Source: CAYOHY01 sp964403885 (GTDB lineage: Bacteria; Actinomycetota; Coriobacteriia; Anaerosomatales; PHET01). From it: 64,000 nt of DNA. The notes beneath the pieces were generated by a model. The model searched no databases. It was not told where the DNA came from and was given only the letters and a program-made list of their open reading frames with translations. The position numbers and the translations under genes were made by a program. The DNA is taken from the NCBI GenBank assembly GCA_964403885.1, contig CAYOHY010000003.1, positions 1-64,000 on the forward strand, in the 5' to 3' direction. The first letter of the stretch is position 1, and each line of letters begins with the position of its first letter. This document shows, piece by piece, positions 41,101-49,627 of this stretch.

Positions 41101-43538
41101 GCGCTGAACGTGAGCCCCATGAAGTCCCCGGCCCGAAGGTAGTCGGCGACTTCATGGGCCGCCTTGGGCCTGCAGAACAGATAGCCTTGCGCGATGATGC
41201 AGCCTCGGTCGAGCAGGAAGTCACGCTGCGCTTCGGTCTCGATTCCCTCGGCGACGATCTCGAGGTCGAGCTGCCTGCACAGGTCCACGACCATCGACGC
41301 GATCGCCGCGCTTTGCGGGTCTTCGCCCACGCTGCGCATGAAGGTCTGCGCGATCTTGAGTGTGTGGATGGGGAAGCGCTGCAAGTAGCTCATCGATGAG
41401 TAGCCGGTGCCGAAGTCATCGATCGCGATGCGGATACCCAGCTCGCGCAAGCGGCCAAGGGTACGCAGAACATGGTCAAGGTTGTGCACCGCGACGTTCT
41501 CGGTGATCTCGATCTCAAGACGCCCGGCCTCGAGACCCGTGTGCGCAAGCGTCTCAGAGACCATCTGCACCACATCGCGCTGCATGAACTCTCTGGCGGA
41601 GAGGTTCACCGCCACCACACCCACGTACACACCCTGCGTCTCCCACGCCTTGGCCTGGCTGCACGCCTCCGCCATGACCCAACGCCCCAGGTGGTTCACG
41701 AGGCCGGCCTGCTCGGCCACCTCGAGGAACGAGTCGGGGGACAGGAGGCCGCGAGTCGGATGGCGCCAACGCAACAGCGCCTCGACTCCGCGGGCCTTTC
41801 CGCTGCGCAGATCGATCTGGGGCTGGTAGAACAGCTCGAACTCGCCGTTCTCGATGCCGCGGCGCAACTCGTTCTCAAGCTCGAGGCGATCGTGCGCAGC
41901 GCGACTCATGCCCGGGTCGTAGAGACGGAACTGGCTATGACCCATCTCCTTCGCGCGGTACATCGCGGTGTCGGCCATCTTGAGCAGCTCCACCTCATCG
42001 GTGCTGTGCTCGGGGCACAACGCGATACCGATGCTCGCCGTGACGTGCAAGTCGTGCCCGGCAACGTGGAACACCGGGCGCAGGCCCTCGCTGATACGCT
42101 CGGCCAGGCGACCGGCGTCGGTATCGTTCTTGAGCTCGGCGATGACCGTGAACTCGTCGCCGCTGTGGCGGGCGACGGTGTCGTTCTCGCGGAGCAGTCC
42201 CTGGAGCCTGGCTCCCACGGCGGCCAGCAACTCGTCGCCAAGCGCATGGCCAAGCGTGTCGTTGATCGCCTTGAAGTCATCAAGGTCGAGGAAGGCGACC
42301 GCGATCGTCGAGTCGGAGCGCGCAGCGCGCGCGATCGACGCGACGAGCCGATCCCTGAACAGCGTCCGGTTGGGCAGTCCCGTCAGGCCATCGTAGAAGG
42401 CCATCTGTTTGATGGTCTCCTCGGCCCGCAGTCGCTCAGTGATGTCGTGCGCGACACACTGGACGTAGTCCTGACCGTCGAACACCAGCGGGGTCGCGGT
42501 CACCTCAACGTCGACGAGTGAGCCGTCCAGCCGCCTGAGCTTCACCGACAAAGGACGACGCGCCGCGCCCTTGCGGACCGCCGCCGACAGCTCCGCCGGG
42601 GTCAGCCCCGAGCCGTCAGGCTCCCACAGGCTCGTCACGCGAGAGCCGATCGCCTCGTCGAGGCTCTCGGCTCCGAGCAGCCTGAGCCCGGCGGCGTTCA
42701 CGAACGTCACCTCGTCTTGGTGGTGCACGAGGATCATGTCGGGCGAGTGCTCGATGAGACGGCGGTAGCGCTGCTCGGACTCGCGCAGCGCGTCTTCTGC
42801 GCGCAGCCGTTCGCCGACCTCGTCTTGCAGTTGCTCGTTCGCGGCTTGCAGCTCAGCCGTGCGCTGCTCGATCCGCATCTCGAGTTCGAGATGGCTCCTG
42901 CGCAGCGCTTCTTCGGCCTCATGAAGGTCGGTCACATCGCGCACCATCTCGACGACCGACTCTATCGACCCCTCTGCGTCTCTGATCGGGTAGGCGATCC
43001 TGCTCAGCCAGCGATCGTGCCCGTCGTTCGCGCAGACCTGATCTCGACGGCTCAGCACCTGGCCCGTGCGCAGTATCTCGTCAAGCCCGCACCGGTCACA
43101 CGGCGCGTCCAAGCCGAAGATGGCCTCATGACACCGCTTGCCCACAAGCTCCCCGGGTCCCACACCGGCGAGTGCCTCGGCCTTGATGTTCGCATACGTC
43201 ACCGTGCGGTCACTTTGCATGCAGACGACACCGTCGGGACTGTTCTCATACATCTGCCGAGTACGGCTCTGTTCGACTGCGAGCGCTTGTTCCGCCTGTA
43301 TCTTGCGCGCGGTGAGCGTCTGCAGGATGAGCGTGGCGATCAGCACCGCGACGATGGCGACCAGACGGTTCCACGCCGCTTCGGGCCCGGGAGTGACAAG
43401 TGAGGTGGTGAGGTCCGCGCCATCGAACAGGACCCCGCCCACGAATGCATAGGCGAGCCATATCACCAGGGAGAGAACGATTCCCCCAAGTGCTATCAAT
43501 GCAATGCGGTCGGCGAGGCCGACAGATCCACGCTTCAT
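41097..43538 (-). CDS. Membrane-bound PAS-PAS-GGDEF-EAL cyclic di-GMP signalling protein
   Basis: An 813-residue protein. Two membrane helices (about 13-36 and 58-74) are followed by a PAS domain with a Cys cluster (C136, C147, C150, C169), a coiled coil, a second PAS domain (about 250-370), GGDEF (about 378-540) and EAL (about 550-805). The GGDEF signature is SGDEF (459-463), a conservative change. EAL is intact (EALLRW, 585-587), as are DDFGTGYSS and the ITENV segment, so phosphodiesterase activity is likely; synthesis activity is possible. ATG 43538 follows GGGGGGA. The upstream region has a sigma-28-type promoter. Confidence 0.93.
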   Translation of the reverse strand: MKRGSVGLADRIALIALGGIVLSLVIWLAYAFVGGVLFDGADLTTSLVTPGPEAAWNRLVAIVAVLIATLILQTLTARKIQAEQALAVEQSRTRQMYENSPDGVVCMQSDRTVTYANIKAEALAGVGPGELVGKRCHEAIFGLDAPCDRCGLDEILRTGQVLSRRDQVCANDGHDRWLSRIAYPIRDAEGSIESVVEMVRDVTDLHEAEEALRRSHLELEMRIEQRTAELQAANEQLQDEVGERLRAEDALRESEQRYRRLIEHSPDMILVHHQDEVTFVNAAGLRLLGAESLDEAIGSRVTSLWEPDGSGLTPAELSAAVRKGAARRPLSVKLRRLDGSLVDVEVTATPLVFDGQDYVQCVAHDITERLRAEETIKQMAFYDGLTGLPNRTLFRDRLVASIARAARSDSTIAVAFLDLDDFKAINDTLGHALGDELLAAVGARLQGLLRENDTVARHSGDEFTVIAELKNDTDAGRLAERISEGLRPVFHVAGHDLHVTASIGIALCPEHSTDEVELLKMADTAMYRAKEMGHSQFRLYDPGMSRAAHDRLELENELRRGIENGEFELFYQPQIDLRSGKARGVEALLRWRHPTRGLLSPDSFLEVAEQAGLVNHLGRWVMAEACSQAKAWETQGVYVGVVAVNLSAREFMQRDVVQMVSETLAHTGLEAGRLEIEITENVAVHNLDHVLRTLGRLRELGIRIAIDDFGTGYSSMSYLQRFPIHTLKIAQTFMRSVGEDPQSAAIASMVVDLCRQLDLEIVAEGIETEAQRDFLLDRGCIIAQGYLFCRPKAAHEVADYLRAGDFMGLTFSA

Positions 43539-43574
43539 GGTGCATCCCCCCGTCAGCACCAGCAGTTCTTCCTA

Positions 43575-43602
43575 TTATCGGCACCTTCCCGATACGCCTT
43601 TA
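43575..43602 (-). promoter_or_regulatory. Sigma-28/WhiG-type promoter upstream of the GGDEF-EAL gene
   Basis: On the minus strand: TAAAGGCG (43602 down to 43595), 12 bases, then GCCGATAA (43582 down to 43575). The -10 octamer is identical to the FliA/WhiG consensus and TAAAG matches the -35; spacing between TAAA and GCCGATAA is 16 bases, within the known range for the family. It lies 36 bases before the start codon, with the ribosome site in between. Confidence 0.7.
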
Positions 43603-43629
43603 AGGATGCGCGCTCGAAGGCCGTTCGCT

Positions 43630-43658
43630 TTGACCCGACCAGCCGCTTCGGGTAGAAT
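43630..43658 (+). promoter_or_regulatory. Sigma-A promoter for the rimP-nusA-infB operon
   Basis: TTGACC (43630-43635), 17 bases, TAGAAT (43653-43658). Divergent from the GGDEF-EAL promoter, with 27 bases between the outer elements. Confidence 0.8.
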
Positions 43659-43689
43659 CGGCGCGTACGTGAAATCTGTGGTTCTCGCG

Positions 43690-43716
43690 AGAAGTGGGCT
43701 CACACCCGCTTCTTTT
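43690..43716 (+). promoter_or_regulatory. Terminator-like hairpin in the rimP leader (possible attenuator)
   Basis: AGAAGTGGG (43690-43698) pairs with CCCGCTTCT (43705-43713, one G-U), 6-base loop, then TTTG. It is between the promoter and the rimP start, so it could terminate early or pause transcription. Confidence 0.5.
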
Positions 43717-43742
43717 GTTCTGTACACAAGGAGGTGAACGTG

Positions 43743-44237
43743 GTGGCCGTACACGATATAGCACGGAAGCTGACCGAGCTCATCGAGCCCGTCGCTGAGC
43801 AGAACGGATTCGAGCTCGTGGCCGTCGAGCAGTCGGGCGGAAGGCGCGCCATGGTCATCCGTGTGCTGCTGGACCGCGAGGGAGGCGTGAACCTCGACGC
43901 CATCTGTGAAGCCAACCGCTGGGTCTCGGAGTTGCTCGACGAGGCGGACCCCATCAGTGGTCCGTACACGCTCGAGGTCTCGTCACCCGGCGTCGACCGA
44001 CCGCTGCGCACACGTGAGCACTTCGCTCGCTTCGCCGGCGAGACCGTCACCATCAAGGCGCGCGCCACAGGCACTTCCCGCGGAACGTGGACCGGGCAGC
44101 TCGTGGGCATCGAGGGTGACGACGTCATCCTCGAGATCGACGGCGAGCGGGTCGCGATTCCGTATGACACCGTCCAAAAAGCACGCCTTAAGGGCGTCGT
44201 GAGCTTCAACAACAACGAAAGGGGCCCCCAGTCATGA
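43743..44237 (+). CDS. rimP: Ribosome maturation factor RimP
   Basis: Needed for 30S maturation; 164 residues. Family segments: IEPVAEQNGFELVAVE, GVNLDAICEANRWVSELLDEADPI and LEVSSPGVDRPLRTREHFARFAGE, with the SPGVDRPL motif at about 80-87. GTG 43743 was chosen, 8 bases after AAGGAGG (43728-43734); GTG 43740 is equally possible, and GTG 43734 would lie inside the ribosome site. Overlaps nusA by four bases. Confidence 0.93.
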   Translation: MAVHDIARKLTELIEPVAEQNGFELVAVEQSGGRRAMVIRVLLDREGGVNLDAICEANRWVSELLDEADPISGPYTLEVSSPGVDRPLRTREHFARFAGETVTIKARATGTSRGTWTGQLVGIEGDDVILEIDGERVAIPYDTVQKARLKGVVSFNNNERGPQS

Positions 44238-45394
44238 GCTCCGAGCCGAATGTGATGGAGGCGCTGCGCGCCCTCGCGCAGGAGAAGGGTATCGACGAGT
44301 ACGACATGCTCGACAAGCTCGAGCAGTCGCTTGCTTCGACGTACCAGCGCATCCTCGACCTCGACAACCCGACCCGCGTGACCATCGACCGTGAGTCGGG
44401 TCGCATCTACGTCTACGAGATGGTGCCCGTCGGCGAGTGGGACGAGGAGGCCGGCGAAGAGCCTGTCTACGAGGAGCGCGACGTCACCCCCGCGGACGTG
44501 TCCCGCATCGCCGCACAGGCCGCCAAGAGCGTCATCACCTCGATCGTGCGCGACGCCGCCCGCGAGAAGATCTTCGAGGAGTATGCGGATCGCATCGGTG
44601 AGAGCGTGACCGGCACGATCCAGCAGTCCGACAGCCGCTACACGCTGCTCAAGCTGCGCGAAGGCGTCGAGGCGGAGCTTCCGCAGAAGGAGCAGCCGCC
44701 CAACGAGCGCTACAACCACAACGAGCGCCTGAAGGCCTACATCATCGATGTGCGCAAGGGTCAGGGCAACGAGCCCTCGATCGTCGTGTCGCGTACCCAC
44801 CCTGGGCTCATCCGCCGCCTCTTCGAGATCGAGGTGCCTGAGGTCTACGACGGCATCGTCGAGATCAAGAGCGTCGCACGTGAGGCCGGTGCCCGCTCCA
44901 AGGTCGCCGTGTCCAGCCGCGAGTCCGGTCTTGATCCGGTTGGCGCCTGTGTCGGCCCCAAGGGCAGCCGCGTCCGCATGATCGTCGGCGAGCTGCGCGG
45001 CGAGCGCATCGACGTCGTGCCGTGGAGCGAGGATCCCGCGGCCTACGTCGCGAGCGCCTTGTCCCCGGCCAAGGTCGATCGCGTGATCGTCCACGAGGAT
45101 TCACACACTGCGACCGTGGTCGTCCCCGACGACCAGCTGTCGCTCGCTATCGGCAAGGAGGGCCAAAACGCCCGACTTGCCGCCAAGTTGACCGGCTGGC
45201 GGATCGACATCAAGAGTGCCGCCGTCGCCGCATCGCAGGGCATCCAGTCCAGCGCGCCCGCGCAAAGCGAGTCCGTCGAGGAGTTCGACGGCCGCTGCTG
45301 CGCCGTGACCTCCACCGGCGTTCGTTGCCGCAACCAGGCACGTCCGGGCGGCTACTACTGTGGCCTGCACGAGAAGGAGGCCGCCGCGGAGTGA
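44234..45394 (+). CDS. nusA: Transcription termination/antitermination factor NusA with Cys-rich tail
   Basis: Binds RNA polymerase and nascent RNA, influencing pausing and termination. The 386-residue protein has the N-terminal domain, S1 domain (about 125-195, VTGTIQQSDSRYTLLKL), and KH domains with GACVGPKGSRVRMIVGEL and LSLAIGKEGQNARLAAKLTGW. After the KH2 domain there is a tail, residues 350-386, with RCCAVTSTGVRCRNQ and YYCGLH (C355, C356, C365, C376, H379), which looks like a small zinc-binding motif absent from E. coli or Bacillus NusA. Translationally coupled to rimP and rnpM. Confidence 0.95.
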   Translation: MSSEPNVMEALRALAQEKGIDEYDMLDKLEQSLASTYQRILDLDNPTRVTIDRESGRIYVYEMVPVGEWDEEAGEEPVYEERDVTPADVSRIAAQAAKSVITSIVRDAAREKIFEEYADRIGESVTGTIQQSDSRYTLLKLREGVEAELPQKEQPPNERYNHNERLKAYIIDVRKGQGNEPSIVVSRTHPGLIRRLFEIEVPEVYDGIVEIKSVAREAGARSKVAVSSRESGLDPVGACVGPKGSRVRMIVGELRGERIDVVPWSEDPAAYVASALSPAKVDRVIVHEDSHTATVVVPDDQLSLAIGKEGQNARLAAKLTGWRIDIKSAAVAASQGIQSSAPAQSESVEEFDGRCCAVTSTGVRCRNQARPGGYYCGLHEKEAAAE

Positions 45395-45690
45395 TGAAGC
45401 CGCGTAAGGTCCCCACACGCACCTGCACCGGCTGCGCGACGTCGAGCGATAAGCGAGCGTTCGTGCGGATAGTGCGGACTCCCGACGGCCATGTCGAGGT
45501 CGACCCGACCGGCAAGGCCAGCGGCAGGGGAGCATACCTGTGCGCGGATCCTGATTGCTTCGAGGTCGCCCGCAAGCGACGGCGTCTCGACTCGGCACTC
45601 AGGGTAAGTTTGAAAGACGACGACTACACCCGTCTGCGACGTGACTTCGACGAGCTACTGAGCGATCAGAGCCCGCGGCAAGGAGAGTGA
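45394..45690 (+). CDS. rnpM: YlxR/RnpM family RNA-binding protein
   Basis: A 98-residue YlxR-fold protein. The family signature is visible: RTCTGCATSSDKRAFVRIVR at about 9-28 (usually RxCxxCR) and DPTGKASGRGAYLCADPDCFE (GRGAYxC, about 37-57). In Bacillus the YlxR protein RnpM binds RNase P RNA. ATG 45394 overlaps the nusA stop by one base (GTG 45391 is possible). Its stop lies just before infB. Confidence 0.92.
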   Translation: MKPRKVPTRTCTGCATSSDKRAFVRIVRTPDGHVEVDPTGKASGRGAYLCADPDCFEVARKRRRLDSALRVSLKDDDYTRLRRDFDELLSDQSPRQGE

Positions 45691-45698
45691 CCGCACGT

Positions 45699-48248
45699 AT
45701 GCCCGCTATGAGAGTCCATGAGCTGGCCAAGGAGTTCGGTATGTCGAGCAAAGAACTGCTCGACCGGCTCCAGGGCATGAAGATACCCGCCAAGAACCAC
45801 GCGTCGACCCTGGTCGAGGCGTATGTGGACAAGATCCGCAAAGAGCTTGGCCCTGAGATCGCTGAGCGTCAGGCGCAGATCGAGTCCGAGCGCGCCGCCG
45901 AGGTAGAGGCCGAAGCAGCACGCAAGGCCGAAGAAGAGGCCGCACGCAAGGCCGAGGAGGAGTCCCGCCGCAAGGCCGAGGACGCCGAGCGCAAGGCCCG
46001 CGAGGCAGAGCGCAAGGCCCGTGAGGACGAGCAGCGTCGACTCGAGGAGGAGGCGCGCAAGCGCGCCGAGGCCGAGCGTGCATCCCGCGAGCAGGCCGAG
46101 ACGGCTGACGCCCGCGCGCAGCTCGAGACCAAGGCCCCCGAGCCGGAGCCGGTCCCTGAGCCCGTCGTTGTCGAGGCACCGGAACCCGTCGAGCCGGCCG
46201 CCGAGGTCCCTGCGACCCCGCGCACCGCGCTCGAGGCCGCTATCGCCGCCGAGGCCGCCCGCCTTGCCGGCGAGGAGGCCGCCCGCCTCGAGAAGGTCGA
46301 GGAGGAGCGCTACCGCCAGATGGCCATCGAGGCCGAGAAGCTGCAGCGCGACAAGGTGATCGAGGAGGCCAAGGCTGCGGTTGCGGCCGCCCAGGCCGAC
46401 GGCGGACGCCGCAAGAAGAAGAAGCATAAGAAGACCGGTGAAGAGGCCGAGGAGGCTCGCCTGCACGAGGAGGCGACCTCGGTGGAGCTGCCGCATGGCG
46501 GCCAGGCCGTCACCGTCACCGAGGGTGTCACCGTCGGTGAGTTCGCCGACGCCCTCAACGTTCCGGCCAACGACGTCATCAAGCGCCTGTTCATGCTGGG
46601 CACCCCGCTCACCGTGAACCAGCCCATGCTGACCGAGGTCATCGAGATCATCGCCGACGACCTGGGCCGTGAGGTCCGTGTGGTCAAGCCCGAGGAAGAG
46701 ATGGGCTGGACGTTCGTCGACGCGGAAGAGGATCTCAAGCCGCGCTCGCCCGTCGTCACCGTCATGGGTCACGTCGACCACGGCAAGACGTCGCTTCTGG
46801 ACGCCATCCGCGAGACCGGTGTGGCCGCGACCGAGGCCGGCGGCATCACGCAGCACATCGGTGCATCGGTGGTCGAGAAGAACGGCCGCAAGATCACCTT
46901 CATCGACACCCCGGGTCACGAGGCGTTCACCGCCATGCGTGCCCGTGGCGCCAACATCACCGACGTCGTCATCCTTGTGGTCGCCGCCGACGACGGCGTC
47001 ATGCCGCAGACCGTCGAGGCCATCCACCACGCGAAGGCCGCCGGCGTGCCGATCATCGTCGCCGTCAACAAGATCGACAAGGACGGCGCGAACCCGGAGC
47101 AGGTCAAGCAGATGCTGACCGAGCACGAGATCGTCCCCGAAGAGTGGGGTGGCTCGAACATCTTCGTGAACGTCTCGGCCAAGAAGCGCATCAACATCGA
47201 TGGCCTTCTCGAGATGATCTTGCTGCAGGCCGACGTCCTGGAGCTCACCGCCAACCCCGACACCTTCGCGTCCGGCGTGGTCATCGAGGCCAAGCTCGAC
47301 AAGGGTCGTGGTCCGGTCGCCACCGTGCTCGTCCAGCGCGGCACCCTGCGCGTGGGCGACTCGCTTGTCGCCGGCACGAGCTACGGCCGCGTCCGCGCGC
47401 TCATCGATCCGCTGGGAAGCCAGGTCACGTCAGCCGGCCCGGCCGATCCGGTGGAGGTCCTTGGCCTCGCCAACGTTCCGAGCGCCGGAGACGAGTTCCG
47501 CGTCTTCGCCGACGAGCGCGACGCCCGCAACCTGGCCGAGGAGCGCGCACTCAAGCAGCGCCTGCTCGCTCAGGCCGCCACCAAGAAGCACGTCTCGCTC
47601 GACGACCTGTTCGACCGCATCGCCGAAGGCGAGCTCGCTGACCTCAACCTCGTGGTCAAGGCGGACGTCCAGGGCTCCATCGAGGCTCTGAAGGACGCGC
47701 TCGACAAGATGGACCAGACCGAGGTCCGCATCAACGTCATCCACTCCGCGGTAGGCGGCATCACCGAGTCCGACGTCATGCTCGCCGACGCCTCAGACGC
47801 CATCATCATCGGCTTCAACGTCCGCCCTGAGCCCAAGGCCAAGGCGCTCGCCGAGTCCGAGCACGTCGACATCCGCATGTACCGCGTCATCTACCAGGCC
47901 ATCGAAGAGATCAACGCCGCGCGCGTGGGCATGCTGTCGCCGGACATGGTGGAGCAGGACACCGCCCGCATCGAGGTGCGCGAGCTGTTCCGCGTTCCCA
48001 AGGCCGGCGTCATCGCAGGTTGCTACGTGCTCGACGGCGAGATCACTCGTGACGATCAGGTCCGCATCGTGCGCGACGGCACCGTCATCTTCGAAGGCAA
48101 GATGGCCTCGCTGCGCCGCTTCAAGGAGGACGCGAAGTCCGTTCGCCAGGGCTTCGAGTGCGGTATCGGCATCGAGAACTTCCAGGATCTCAAGGAGGGC
48201 GACATCATCGAGGGCTTCAAGGTCATCGAGGTCGCCCGAGAGGCCTAA
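45699..48248 (+). CDS. infB: Translation initiation factor IF-2
   Basis: GTPase that positions initiator tRNA; 849 residues. Short N-terminal IF2_N domain (MRVHELAKEFGMSSKELLDRL), then a long Glu/Ala/Arg/Lys coiled coil of repeating KAEEE-type units (about 60-235), a basic patch RRKKKKHKK, a second IF2_N domain, GTPase motifs GHVDHGKTSLLD, DTPGHEAF and NKID, and the C-terminal tRNA-binding domains. Starts at GTG 45687, ATG 45699 and ATG 45708 are all in frame; AAGGAGA at 45680-45686 suits 45699 best. Confidence 0.96.
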   Translation: MPAMRVHELAKEFGMSSKELLDRLQGMKIPAKNHASTLVEAYVDKIRKELGPEIAERQAQIESERAAEVEAEAARKAEEEAARKAEEESRRKAEDAERKAREAERKAREDEQRRLEEEARKRAEAERASREQAETADARAQLETKAPEPEPVPEPVVVEAPEPVEPAAEVPATPRTALEAAIAAEAARLAGEEAARLEKVEEERYRQMAIEAEKLQRDKVIEEAKAAVAAAQADGGRRKKKKHKKTGEEAEEARLHEEATSVELPHGGQAVTVTEGVTVGEFADALNVPANDVIKRLFMLGTPLTVNQPMLTEVIEIIADDLGREVRVVKPEEEMGWTFVDAEEDLKPRSPVVTVMGHVDHGKTSLLDAIRETGVAATEAGGITQHIGASVVEKNGRKITFIDTPGHEAFTAMRARGANITDVVILVVAADDGVMPQTVEAIHHAKAAGVPIIVAVNKIDKDGANPEQVKQMLTEHEIVPEEWGGSNIFVNVSAKKRINIDGLLEMILLQADVLELTANPDTFASGVVIEAKLDKGRGPVATVLVQRGTLRVGDSLVAGTSYGRVRALIDPLGSQVTSAGPADPVEVLGLANVPSAGDEFRVFADERDARNLAEERALKQRLLAQAATKKHVSLDDLFDRIAEGELADLNLVVKADVQGSIEALKDALDKMDQTEVRINVIHSAVGGITESDVMLADASDAIIIGFNVRPEPKAKALAESEHVDIRMYRVIYQAIEEINAARVGMLSPDMVEQDTARIEVRELFRVPKAGVIAGCYVLDGEITRDDQVRIVRDGTVIFEGKMASLRRFKEDAKSVRQGFECGIGIENFQDLKEGDIIEGFKVIEVAREA

Positions 48249-48257
48249 GGAGTAGCC

Positions 48258-48647
48258 ATGCGCGAATCCTTCGGTAGAAAGATCGACGAACAGATCAAAG
48301 AGGCGGTGGCCGAGATCCTCGCATCCGAGGTCTCGGACCCCCGCGTCAGTCTCGTGACCGTGACCGGCGCCAAGGTCAGCCCTGACCGAAGCGTCGCGAA
48401 CATCTACGTGAGTGCGGATCCCGGCCGCTACGACGACGTCCTCGCCGGACTGGAGTCAGCGCGCGGCCGTGTCCGCTCTCTCACGGGCAGGATGCTTGGA
48501 TGGCGCGTCTCGCCGGACCTGCGCTTCTTCATCGATGAGAGCGTCGATCAGGGAGAGCGGATCGCCGAGGCACTCCTCCAGGTACCGCCCACCCTCGTCA
48601 ATGGCGAGGGCGCCAAGCCCAGCGTCGACGAGGACGACGAGGAGTAG
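48258..48647 (+). CDS. rbfA: Ribosome-binding factor A
   Basis: Binds the 30S subunit during late maturation and cold adaptation. The 129-residue KH-like protein has the typical KIDEQIKEAVAEILASEVSDPRV segment and the C-terminal DLRFFIDESVDQGERIAEAL, ending in an acidic tail (DEDDEE). ATG 48258 lies 9 bases after infB. Confidence 0.95.
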   Translation: MRESFGRKIDEQIKEAVAEILASEVSDPRVSLVTVTGAKVSPDRSVANIYVSADPGRYDDVLAGLESARGRVRSLTGRMLGWRVSPDLRFFIDESVDQGERIAEALLQVPPTLVNGEGAKPSVDEDDEE

Positions 48648-48652
48648 CCCGC

Positions 48653-49627
48653 GTGAAGGCGGATCTGCACCACGCCGCCGTCGCGCTGAGGCGTGCGTCC
48701 TCGGTGGTCATATGTGCCCACGTACGCCCCGATGGTGATGCCATCGGGAGCGTACTGGCACTGACGCTTGCGTTGCGCGAGATGGGTATTCCCGCGATAC
48801 CCACCCTCGCCGATGACCGCAGCGCCTCATCGACCTACGACTGGCTCCCGGGTTTCCGCCTCTACGCGCGCGCCGCCGATCTCGAGGCGCCGGCTGTGTT
48901 CGTCGCACTCGACACCCCAATCCCGGAGCGACTGGGTGTCGCAGCCGCGCTTGCCGAGGCCGCAGAGAAGGTCATCGTGATCGATCATCACCCGGATGCT
49001 CGCCGCTACGGTGACGTCCACGTGCTCGACGAGACCGCCTCGGCGACCGGTCAGCTTGTGTGGGAGCTGCTCGACGCACTCGACCACAAGCCTTCTTCGG
49101 ATGTCGCCCTGTGCTGCTATGCGGCGCTCCTCACTGACACCGGACGCTTCCAGTACCAGAACACCACCGCACGGGCACTGCGTGATGCCGCCGAGATGCT
49201 TGAGGCCGGCGTCGATCCGGCGGACGCCGCACGGCTGATCTATCAGAACCGGTCGGCCGCGTCGCTCGCCCTTGAGGCACGGTGCATGAGCCGCCTGACG
49301 CTCGCCAACAACGGACACGTGGCCTATGCGTGGGTGACCGACGAGGACTTCGAGGTTACCGGCGCTCTCCCCGAGGAGGCGGAGCACCTTCCGGATGCGG
49401 TGCGCTCACTGGGCGGCATCGATGTGGCACTGCTGATGCGCGAGCGCGGAGGCGAGGTTCGCGTCAATCTGCGTGCCAAGCTGGGGTTCGACGTCTCAGC
49501 GGTCGCACGCCGCTTTGGCGGCGGGGGCCATGCTGCGGCATCCGGGTTCACGTGGGAACAGCCCGGCGTCGACTCGTTGCTTCCGGAGCTGCTGTCGTTG
49601 CTGCCCGGGGCGGACGCTGCCCGATGA
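48653..49627 (+). CDS. nrnA: Bifunctional oligoribonuclease/pAp phosphatase NrnA (DHH family)
   Basis: Degrades very short RNAs (nanoRNA, pGpG) and 3'-phosphoadenosine 5'-phosphate. The 324-residue protein has the DHH core: VICAHVRPDGDAIGS (about 19-33), ALDTP, VIVIDHHPDA (DHH motif) and the DHHA1 domain with RRFGGGGHAAASGF. Start GTG 48653. As a potential pGpG-degrading enzyme it could finish c-di-GMP breakdown by the EAL protein in this window; that is inference. The stop overlaps truB. Confidence 0.93.
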   Translation: MKADLHHAAVALRRASSVVICAHVRPDGDAIGSVLALTLALREMGIPAIPTLADDRSASSTYDWLPGFRLYARAADLEAPAVFVALDTPIPERLGVAAALAEAAEKVIVIDHHPDARRYGDVHVLDETASATGQLVWELLDALDHKPSSDVALCCYAALLTDTGRFQYQNTTARALRDAAEMLEAGVDPADAARLIYQNRSAASLALEARCMSRLTLANNGHVAYAWVTDEDFEVTGALPEEAEHLPDAVRSLGGIDVALLMRERGGEVRVNLRAKLGFDVSAVARRFGGGGHAAASGFTWEQPGVDSLLPELLSLLPGADAAR

